NCBI GenBank assembly: GCA_003451935.1
Contig: DMJA01000286.1
Span: 1-6,737, forward strand
Source of the DNA: Verrucomicrobiota bacterium
GTDB lineage: Bacteria > Verrucomicrobiota > Kiritimatiellia > CAIQIC01 > Lenti-01
Direction: 5' to 3'
Length of the DNA stretch: 6,737 nt
The position numbers were made by a program, and so were the translations under genes. The notes under the pieces were generated by a model that saw nothing but the letters and a program-made list of their open reading frames with translations, did not search any database and was not told where the DNA came from. Below, piece after piece: positions 1 to 6,014 of this stretch; the first letter of the stretch is position 1; every line of letters begins with the position of its first letter.

Positions 1-2
1 TG

Positions 3-1424
3 TTTTGGCTGATCAACCTCGCCTCCGCCATCACGACCTTGCCGATCGGACGGATCACCGTGCGACTGCCCGGTTTCTTCGCCGGCATTCTCGCCTTGTG
101 GGCCACGGCTCGGTTGGCTGGACGATGGGCGGGAGAAAAGGCGGCGTGGCCCGCCGTGCTGACGCTGTGCACCACCTACTTGTTCTGGCATGAAATCGGT
201 TTTTCCCGCATGGACGGACCGCTGCTCGGCTGGACAATGGGCGCGCTGGCGCTCTTGTTCCTGAACGACGACGCCCCCTCCCTCTGGCGTCCCGCGCTGG
301 CATGGCTGTGCATGGGGCTGGGCATCCTGACCAAGGGCCCCGTCGGGCTTCTCATCCCGGCCGGCGCCTATGCCGCCGCCCGCTTCGCCGCCGGTGAAGG
401 CCGCCTGCTGAAAAAATCGCATTGGATCTGGGGCCCGCTGATCGCCCTCTCTCTTCCCGCCATTTGGCTGGGGTTGGCCTGGTGGACCGGCGCTCCGGAA
501 GGATACTTCCGCGAACTCCTCTTCTCGCAAAACCTCGAACGCGCCGCCGGCGAACTGGGACACGTGCGTCCGTGGTACTATTTTTTCACCACCGCCCCCG
601 CCGATCTCTTGTTGTGGACGCTTGTCCTGCCCGCCGCCGGACTGATTCTCTGGCGCGATCCCGCGCGGCGGCCCCTGCTCCGGCGCCTTGGCGGTTGGCT
701 GGGTTTCATTTTTGTTTTCTTCACCTTGGTGACTTCGAAGCGCAACATCTACATCCTCGGCCTCTTCCCCGCCATGGCCATTCTCATCGGCTCCGTCTGG
801 CCCGATTTGGACGCGGCCAAATTCCGCTGGGCCCGGTTCGCGCGCGGCTCATTTTTGCTGCTGTTGTCCGTGGCCGGCCCGGCCCTTCTGGTCGCCGGGT
901 TCCTTCCCAACCTGCCGATCCCGGGCTGGGTCCTTTGGCCGGCGGGGCTCGCGACCACCACCGGGGCGGTATTCCTCTGGCGCGAATCGCTGCGGCCGGA
1001 AGGACAGGCCCGCTTTTTCCTCGTGGCCGCACTGGGTTTTCTGGCCGTGCAATGGACCGTTGGCCTGTTCATCTATCCCGCCGTCAATCCCCTCAAAACG
1101 CCTCACGAACTCGCCCAGGCCGTCCAAGAGCGGCTGCCCCAAGACCGCCCCCTCCTCATTTACAACATCAACGGTGAAATCCTGGCCTACTACGCCAACC
1201 GCCGCGGCGAAGTCGTGCGCTCGCCCGAAGCGCTGCGCGCCGCCATGGAACGGGAGGGCAAGGGATTTGTCGTTTTCCCCAAACGCGAGTTCGACGCTTG
1301 GCCGGCCGACGCGACCCGTCTTCTCTCCGGCGAGACCGGCGAATTCCGCTCGGGCAGCCGCCACTATGTCTGGCTGGAATTCGATCTGGCCGGTTCCCCG
1401 CACGCCATCCCGCCCCTGGAATAA
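3..1424 (+). CDS. ArnT/PMT-like polytopic glycosyltransferase (GT83 type), 5' truncated
   Basis: The reading frame is open from the left edge (first full codon at 3), so the true start lies outside; a TTG at 39 is in frame but is probably internal. Numbering from that TTG, about 460 residues are visible. The protein is rich in hydrophobic helices over residues 10-345 and ends in a soluble domain of about 110 residues. Family-typical landmarks are VRLPGFFAG (8-16), SRMDGPLLGW (56-65), TKGPVGLLIP (98-107), FSQNLERAAGELGHVRPWYY (162-181) and SKRNIYILGLFPAMAILIG (233-251). These match bacterial undecaprenyl-phosphate-sugar transferases related to ArnT, which move a sugar from a polyprenyl carrier to an acceptor on the periplasmic face. 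The first luminal loop, where the family's catalytic acidic residues lie, is missing here. The acceptor (lipid A, another glycolipid or a protein) cannot be told from sequence. The gene ends 4 nt before the methyltransferase gene. Confidence 0.85.
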   Translation, partial: FWLINLASAITTLPIGRITVRLPGFFAGILALWATARLAGRWAGEKAAWPAVLTLCTTYLFWHEIGFSRMDGPLLGWTMGALALLFLNDDAPSLWRPALAWLCMGLGILTKGPVGLLIPAGAYAAARFAAGEGRLLKKSHWIWGPLIALSLPAIWLGLAWWTGAPEGYFRELLFSQNLERAAGELGHVRPWYYFFTTAPADLLLWTLVLPAAGLILWRDPARRPLLRRLGGWLGFIFVFFTLVTSKRNIYILGLFPAMAILIGSVWPDLDAAKFRWARFARGSFLLLLSVAGPALLVAGFLPNLPIPGWVLWPAGLATTTGAVFLWRESLRPEGQARFFLVAALGFLAVQWTVGLFIYPAVNPLKTPHELAQAVQERLPQDRPLLIYNINGEILAYYANRRGEVVRSPEALRAAMEREGKGFVVFPKREFDAWPADATRLLSGETGEFRSGSRHYVWLEFDLAGSPHAIPPLE

Positions 1425-1428
1425 ACGC

Positions 1429-2037
1429 ATGAGAACACGCTACGAAAAACTCCGGATCCCCGTTTCCCGCTTGGCCTCCGCCGCGGCGGTTTTCTTCCTG
1501 GTCTTTTCAACGAGCCGCTGGGAAGGCGAGAGCGAGATCATGACGACGGGCCTGTTTTCCCTGGGCATGTTTCTGGTGGCCATCGGTTCGCTGGGCCGCA
1601 TGTGGTGTTCCGTCTATATCGCAGGATATAAGGACAGGACCTTGATTACCCAAGGCCCCTATTCCGTTTGCCGGAACCCCCTCTATTTTTTCAGCACGTT
1701 CGGGGCGTTGGGAGTCGGATTTTGCACGGAGACATTCACCTTCCCGCTGGCCCTCCTGATCGTGATGATCCTGTACTACCCCCTTGTCGTCCGGAAGGAA
1801 GAACAACGGCTCCGGCAGCGCTTTGGAAGCGGTTTCGACGATTACGCCAAACGGGTCCCGGCCTTCTTTCCGAAGCTCTCGCTGTTCATCGAACCGGCCA
1901 CCTACACCGTGAACCCGATCGTCTATCGGCGCCACATGTTCAGCGCCCTGTGGTTCGTCTGGATCGTGGGCCTCATTGAACTGGCGGAAGGGCTGAAGGA
2001 AATGGGCTGGATCCCTTCCTTCTGGTCCCTCTATTGA
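1429..2037 (+). CDS. ICMT/PEMT-like integral membrane methyltransferase
   Basis: This 202-residue membrane protein belongs to the isoprenylcysteine carboxyl methyltransferase / phospholipid methyltransferase superfamily, which uses S-adenosylmethionine. The core signature is visible: GPYSVCRNPLYF (77-88), then RKEEQRLRQRFG (122-133), a Tyr at 139 and VPAFFP (143-148), which form the SAM pocket in this fold. Hydrophobic stretches lie near 16-29, 39-58, 84-121 and 169-186. About 50 residues follow VPAFFP and include a further probable membrane helix (HMFSALWFVWIVGLIEL), so the C-terminus is longer than the minimal core. I chose ATG 1429 because the frame upstream of it overlaps the glycosyltransferase gene. 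The ribosome binding site is weak (GGA at 1418). Bacteria do not usually prenylate a CaaX protein, so the substrate is open; a lipid or a small membrane molecule is possible. The 4-nt gap suggests co-expression with the glycosyltransferase. Confidence 0.82.
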   Translation: MRTRYEKLRIPVSRLASAAAVFFLVFSTSRWEGESEIMTTGLFSLGMFLVAIGSLGRMWCSVYIAGYKDRTLITQGPYSVCRNPLYFFSTFGALGVGFCTETFTFPLALLIVMILYYPLVVRKEEQRLRQRFGSGFDDYAKRVPAFFPKLSLFIEPATYTVNPIVYRRHMFSALWFVWIVGLIELAEGLKEMGWIPSFWSLY

Positions 2038-2073
2038 GGCGGCGGCACAGCCCCTCCCTGCTCCCGGCTCGCC

Positions 2074-2102
2074 GCGCCGGAGAGAATCCGGGGCGCATTT
2101 TT
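2074..2102 (+). terminator. Possible intrinsic terminator after the glycosyltransferase/methyltransferase pair
   Basis: GCGCCGG at 2074-2080 can pair with CCGGGGCGC at 2088-2096 around a 7-nt loop (AGAGAAT). This gives seven G:C pairs with a two-base GG bulge. A T5 run at 2098-2102 follows after one A. The hairpin lies 36 nt past the methyltransferase stop and before hypE, where a terminator would be expected. The bulge and the short T-run keep confidence moderate. Confidence 0.45.
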
Positions 2103-2157
2103 CATGCCGGTGGATTTGTCTTTCCTTCCGGACCCTGAATTCTTAATTGTTGGTTTC

Positions 2158-3180
2158 ATGGACTGCCCCCTGCCCACGCCGCGCTACGACGCGATCACCC
2201 TCGCCCACGGGGGGGGCGGCTCGCTGACCGCATCGCTGATCCACGACCTCTTCCTGCCCGCCTTCGGCGCGCATGCGGCCTCTCCGCATGACGCCACGCT
2301 GTTTTCCATCGGCGGACGCCGCGCCGCCTTCACCACGGATTCCTATGTCGTCCAGCCCCTCTTTTTCCCCGGCGGCGACATCGGGTCCCTCGCCGTCAAC
2401 GGCACGGTCAACGACTTGCTCATGGCCGGGGCCAAGCCGATTGCCCTGACGGCCGGATTCATCCTCGAGGAAGGCCTGCCGGTCGACACCCTGCGGCGGG
2501 TGGCGGACTCCATGAGTGAAGCCGCCAAACGGGCCGGCGTCGCTATCATCGCGGGCGACACGAAGGTGATCGGGCGCGCCCATGGCGACGGGCTCTACAT
2601 CAATACCAGCGGCGTCGGCGAAATCGTCGTTCCCGAACCGCTCGCGCCCGAACGCATCCGCGCCGGCGATGTCGTTATTTTGACCGGCGACATCGGGCGG
2701 CACGGGATCGCCGTGATGGCCCAGCGGCATGCGCTGACCTTTGACCCACCCGTCGAGAGCGATTGCGCCTCGCTGCACGCGCCGATGCTGGAACTGTTCG
2801 AAAGAGGCCCGGCGCCGCATTGCGCGCGCGACCTCACCCGCGGCGGCCTCGGCGGCGCGCTCTGCGAACTGGCCGCCGCCGCGAAGCTTGCCTTCCAGAT
2901 CGACGAAGCCGCGGTCCCCGTCGAAAAGGCCGTGCGCGGCGCCTGCGAACTGCTCGGATTCGATCCCCTGTTCGTCGCCAACGAAGGCTGCGCGGCGCTC
3001 TTCACCGCGCCAGAAAACGCCGAGGCCACGCTGGCAACCTTGCGGCGCCATCCCGCAACGGCCCGGGCCGTCGCCATCGGCGAAGTCGCCGAAGGCCATG
3101 GCGTCTCCGCCCGCACCCCGCTGGGCACCGTGCGCCGCCTCATGCCGCCCTCCGGCGAACAGCTGCCCCGGATTTGCTAA
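2158..3180 (+). CDS. hypE: HypE, carbamoyl dehydratase of [NiFe]-hydrogenase maturation
   Basis: HypE receives a carbamoyl group from HypF on its C-terminal cysteine, dehydrates it with ATP to a thiocyanate, and gives the CN ligand to the HypC-HypD complex for the hydrogenase Fe centre; it is cytoplasmic. The 340-residue product is full length and co-linear with E. coli HypE. Visible landmarks are ITLAHGGGG (13-21), TDSYVVQPLFFPGGDIG (60-76), GTVNDLLMAGA (82-92), GFILEEGLP (100-108), GDTKVI (133-138), RDLTRGGLGG (224-233), NEG (275-277) and the terminal PRIC with the acceptor cysteine at 340. The fold is PurM/AIRS-like. An in-frame ATG at 2104 would add 18 residues with no HypE similarity, and it directly abuts the T-run of the likely terminator, so I prefer ATG 2158, although neither start has a strong Shine-Dalgarno sequence. 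No clear promoter is visible in the short AT-richer stretch 2136-2157. No other hyp gene is in the window. Confidence 0.95.
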   Translation: MDCPLPTPRYDAITLAHGGGGSLTASLIHDLFLPAFGAHAASPHDATLFSIGGRRAAFTTDSYVVQPLFFPGGDIGSLAVNGTVNDLLMAGAKPIALTAGFILEEGLPVDTLRRVADSMSEAAKRAGVAIIAGDTKVIGRAHGDGLYINTSGVGEIVVPEPLAPERIRAGDVVILTGDIGRHGIAVMAQRHALTFDPPVESDCASLHAPMLELFERGPAPHCARDLTRGGLGGALCELAAAAKLAFQIDEAAVPVEKAVRGACELLGFDPLFVANEGCAALFTAPENAEATLATLRRHPATARAVAIGEVAEGHGVSARTPLGTVRRLMPPSGEQLPRIC

Positions 3181-3185
3181 AGCCG

Positions 3186-3271
3186 AATCTTCAATGTTCA
3201 ATAATCAATCTTCAATGTTCAGCGGGCTGTTCACTTGAACATTGTATATTGGACATTGGATATTGAATGTT
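3186..3271. repeat. AT-rich intergenic repeat cluster between convergent genes
   Basis: The gap between hypE and rng is much richer in A+T than its surroundings and is built from variants of one short word. AATCTTCAATGTTCA occurs exactly at 3186-3200 and 3207-3221, a 21-nt period. The inverted form TGAACATTG is at 3236-3244 and pairs with CAATGTTCA at 3213-3221 (9-bp stem, 14-nt loop). An overlapping smaller palindrome, TGTTCA-CT-TGAACA, occupies 3228-3241. Further degenerate copies follow (TATTGGACATTGGATATTG and GAATGTTGA, to 3271). A T6 run at 3277-3282 lies just before and across the rng stop on the + strand. The cluster could be a dispersed intergenic repeat, a bidirectional terminator, or both; no coding potential is evident. 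Confidence 0.75.
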
Positions 3272-3280
3272 GACGCTTTT

Positions 3281-4864
3281 TTACTGCTCTTTGTCCTCGT
3301 AGAAGACCTCGCCGGTCTGGCCGTGCGTGATGCGGAAGTCCTCGATGTGCAGGTTCGAGTCGCTCACGAACGTCAGGTGCGTGGCGCACCGCTTCTCGAG
3401 GTTGATCAGCACCTGCTCGTCTTCCTTGCGGAGGCGTTCCATGATCATCGGGTTGACCGCGATGCGCAGCGGGATGTCGCCGCGGTGCTGGTTCTTCTTC
3501 ATCACCTCGAGGATGCGGCGCTGGATGCGCACGCTCATGCTGAGGTTCGAGAGCACCTTGCCGCGCCCGTGGCAATACGGACAGTCGGCGTAGTTCGCCG
3601 CGCGGAGGCTTTCCTCCATGCGCTGGCGCGTCATCTCGATCAGGCCCAGCTGGGAGACGGGCAGCACGTTGGTCCGCGCCTTGTCGTTCTGCAGGGCCTC
3701 CTTCAGCGTCCGGTGCACGGTCGTCTGGTTCTTGCGCGACTTCATGTCGATGAAGTCGATCACGACCAGCCCGCCAATGTTGCGCAGGCGGAGCTGGCGC
3801 GCAACTTCCTGCGCGGCCTCGATGTTGACCTGCAGGATGCTTTCCTCCTGCGTTTTGCCGCCCTTGTGGCGGCCGGTGTTCACATCGATGGCCACCAGCG
3901 CCTCCGTCTCGTCGAAGATCAGGTAGCCGCCGGACTTGAGCCACACCTTGCGGCGGAAGGCGTTCTCGAGCTGCTTCTCGACCTCGAAATGGTCGAAAAT
4001 GGGCGCGGTGCCGTCGTAGAGCTTGACGCGGTTCTTGACGTGGCGCGCGATGCGGATGGTCATGTCCCGGATGCGGTCGAAGGTCTCGCGCGAGTCGATC
4101 ACGATGCGATCGACGTCCTCGGTGAGCGAGTCGCGCACGACGCGCTCCACGAGGTCGGGCTCGTGGTAGAGGCAGCTCGGGGCGGGCTTGTTCTTGATGC
4201 CGTCCTCGATCTTCTGCCAGGTGTCCAGCAGGCCGCGCAGGTCGCGCGCGAAGCCCGTCGCCCGCGACCCCTCGGCGGAAGTGCGGATGATCATGCCGAT
4301 GCTCGACGGGATCGGCAGGCGCCCGAGGGCCTTCTTCAGCCGCTCGCGCTCCTTGCCGTCCTCGATCTTGCGCGAGACGCCCTTGAGCCGGCTGCCGGGC
4401 ATCATCACGAGGTAGCGCCCCGGGATGCTCAGGTTCGCGGTCACGCGCGGGCCCTTGGTGCCGATGGGGCCCTTGGTCACCTGCACGATGATTTCGCTGC
4501 CGGGGGGGAACATCTTGGCCATCTCGCCAGGCTGCGCTTTCTTCTTGCGCGGCCGGTTGGCGGCGACGCCTTCCTCGGCCTCGAGCCGGGCCGCGTCCTC
4601 CGGGATCATGTCCCAGTAGTGGATGAACGCGTTCTTCTTCATCCCGATGTCCACGAAGGCGGCCTGCAGGCCATCCTCCATGTTCTGGATGCGCCCCTTG
4701 TAGATGCTCCCCACGATGCGCTCCTCCGTCGGGCGCTCGATGGCGAACTCCTCCAGGTGGCCGTCTTCCATGATCGCCACGCGGGTCTCCAGGCTCTCCG
4801 CATTGACGATGATTTCACGTTTTGTCTTTTTTCTCAGTCCGATCATTTTCAACCAATCCCACAT
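3281..4864 (-). CDS. rng: Ribonuclease G/E family endoribonuclease
   Basis: This 527-residue protein is a cytoplasmic 5'-end-dependent endoribonuclease that cuts AU-rich single-stranded RNA in rRNA maturation and mRNA decay. An S1 RNA-binding domain spans about 47-142 (VGSIYKGRI at 51-59, GLQAAFVDIG at 65-74). It is interrupted by a charged linker (about 88-120, including RPRKKK) and resumes at IIVQVTKGPIGTKGPRVT. The catalytic core carries the two Mg-binding aspartates in AIDVNTG (D327) and VIDFIDM (D370), matching D303 and D346 of E. coli RNase E. The Zn-link motif CPYC is at 428-431. The protein ends soon after the core and lacks the long RNase E scaffold, so it is RNase G-like and slightly longer than the E. 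coli enzyme. Start ATG 4864 lies one base after the rodA stop and has GAGG six bases upstream; Met7 is a less likely alternative. The gene converges on hypE. Confidence 0.96.
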   Translation of the reverse strand: MWDWLKMIGLRKKTKREIIVNAESLETRVAIMEDGHLEEFAIERPTEERIVGSIYKGRIQNMEDGLQAAFVDIGMKKNAFIHYWDMIPEDAARLEAEEGVAANRPRKKKAQPGEMAKMFPPGSEIIVQVTKGPIGTKGPRVTANLSIPGRYLVMMPGSRLKGVSRKIEDGKERERLKKALGRLPIPSSIGMIIRTSAEGSRATGFARDLRGLLDTWQKIEDGIKNKPAPSCLYHEPDLVERVVRDSLTEDVDRIVIDSRETFDRIRDMTIRIARHVKNRVKLYDGTAPIFDHFEVEKQLENAFRRKVWLKSGGYLIFDETEALVAIDVNTGRHKGGKTQEESILQVNIEAAQEVARQLRLRNIGGLVVIDFIDMKSRKNQTTVHRTLKEALQNDKARTNVLPVSQLGLIEMTRQRMEESLRAANYADCPYCHGRGKVLSNLSMSVRIQRRILEVMKKNQHRGDIPLRIAVNPMIMERLRKEDEQVLINLEKRCATHLTFVSDSNLHIEDFRITHGQTGEVFYEDKEQ

Positions 4865-4865
4865 T

Positions 4866-6014
4866 TCACACCTCGCGCCTCATGCGGCGCACATGCACGC
4901 TTTGCACAAGCCCGAATCCCGCCAACGTGCTCACCATGAAGGACCCTCCGCTGCTGACGAACGGGAGCGGCAGCCCCGTGATCGGCAGCAGGCCGATGGT
5001 CATCCCGATGTTCACGAATACGTGGCAGAACAACAAGCCCGCGATACCCGTTGCAAGCAGGCTCCCGGCCGGATCCTTCGCCGTCCACGCCGTGCGGATA
5101 TAGCACGTCAGCAGAGCGGCGAAAGCCAGCAGAAGCAGGCTTGCGCCAATAAACCCCTTCTCCTCGGCGATGACCGGGAAGATGAAGTCCGTGGGCGAAA
5201 CCGTGCGGGGCAGAAAGCCCAGCACGTTTTGCGTCCCGTTTAAAAATCCTTTTCCGGACCAGCCGCCCGACCCGACCGCGATGGCCGATTGCAAGGCATT
5301 CCAGCCCGACCCGAGCGGATCGCGCGACGGATCCAAGAAGGTCAGGATGCGCTCGTGCTGGTAGTCGCTCAGCACGTGCTTCGCCAGCGGCGAAAGCCCC
5401 AGCGCGATCCCGCCGAAACCGAGGAGGGCGAGGCCGACCAGGTAGCGCAGCGCGCACCCCGCCGCAAACAGCATGAACACCGCCGTCGGCACCAGGACCA
5501 TGGCCGTTCCCAAATCCGGTTCCTTCAGAATCAGTCCGAACGGCAAGGCCATCAGCCCCAGCGCCAGCAGCACCGTCCCGAACGAGCGCCGCTGGAGCAA
5601 CGGGCTGGAAAGGACCTGCGCCAGCACCAGCACCGTCGACACCTTGGCGAATTCCGAAGGTTGCACCGGAATGCCGAAGACCACCAGCCAGCGATAGGCG
5701 CCATAGACCTTTTTGCCGATGCCCGGCACGAATACCAGCGCCAAGAGCGCCAGCGAGGCGAGATAAAGCCACCCGCCGTGGCGGATCCAGAAGTGGTAGT
5801 CCGTCGCCGCCAGCGCCAGTGCCACGACCGCGCCGAGCGCCGCCCACCAGATCTGCTTGGAAAACCAGGCCCCGACGATGCCCGTGTCCTCGCCGCGCCA
5901 CGAGGCGCTGTAGATGAACGTCAGCCCCGCCGCCAGCAGCCCCGCCGCCAGCAGGACCGCGAACCAATCCTGCGCGAGGAAAATGCGCCAACCGGTCTGC
6001 ATGCGCTTTTTCAT
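4866..6014 (-). CDS. rodA: RodA, SEDS-family peptidoglycan glycosyltransferase
   Basis: RodA (MrdB) polymerises lipid II into glycan strands for cell elongation together with PBP2 in the inner membrane. The 382-residue product is of normal length and very hydrophobic, consistent with about ten membrane helices. SEDS landmarks in order are YGAYRWL (104-110), QPSEFAK (118-124), KEPDLGTA (164-171), YQHERILTFLDP (218-229), ALQSAIAVGSGGWSGKG (240-256), DFIFPVIAEE (276-285) and VNIGMTIGLLPITGLPLPF (334-352) followed by SSGGS. D276 corresponds to the essential catalytic aspartate of the family. RodA is preferred over FtsW because of the PBP2 gene immediately upstream and the FLDP and TDFIF forms. 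Start ATG 6014 follows a strong GGAGGAGGAG and overlaps the mrdA stop as ATGA, which suggests translational coupling. The open frame continues further upstream but there lies in the shadow of mrdA. Confidence 0.96.
   Translation of the reverse strand: MKKRMQTGWRIFLAQDWFAVLLAAGLLAAGLTFIYSASWRGEDTGIVGAWFSKQIWWAALGAVVALALAATDYHFWIRHGGWLYLASLALLALVFVPGIGKKVYGAYRWLVVFGIPVQPSEFAKVSTVLVLAQVLSSPLLQRRSFGTVLLALGLMALPFGLILKEPDLGTAMVLVPTAVFMLFAAGCALRYLVGLALLGFGGIALGLSPLAKHVLSDYQHERILTFLDPSRDPLGSGWNALQSAIAVGSGGWSGKGFLNGTQNVLGFLPRTVSPTDFIFPVIAEEKGFIGASLLLLAFAALLTCYIRTAWTAKDPAGSLLATGIAGLLFCHVFVNIGMTIGLLPITGLPLPFVSSGGSFMVSTLAGFGLVQSVHVRRMRREV
4871..4874 (-). promoter_or_regulatory. Ribosome binding site of rng inside the rodA 3' end
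   Basis: On the - strand the last rodA codons read GAG GTG TGA, and the GAGG lies six bases before the rng ATG at 4864. The rng Shine-Dalgarno sequence is therefore inside the rodA coding sequence. Together with the one-base gap, this supports ATG 4864 over Met7 as the start and suggests coupled translation. Confidence 0.6.

Noticed and set aside
1060..1428. A 123-codon N-terminal extension of the methyltransferase frame
   Set aside because: It lies within the glycosyltransferase gene in another frame, is Ser/Pro/Arg-rich, and has no family similarity; ATG 1429 just after the upstream stop is the natural start.
2143..3201. A 352-codon open frame on the - strand across hypE
   Set aside because: It is a shadow of hypE, with Gly/Arg/Asp-rich composition, no motif, and a full-length conserved gene on the other strand.
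3186..3271. A CRISPR array in the repeat region between hypE and rng
   Set aside because: The exact repeat is only 15 nt, occurs twice with a 6-nt gap, and its other copies are inverted or degenerate. There are no regular spacers and no cas genes.
3242..4939. A 565-codon open frame on the + strand, antisense to rng
   Set aside because: It mirrors the strongly supported rng gene. The product is a His/Asp/Val/Leu/Arg-rich low-complexity string with no recognisable domain, as expected from the complement of GC-rich coding sequence.
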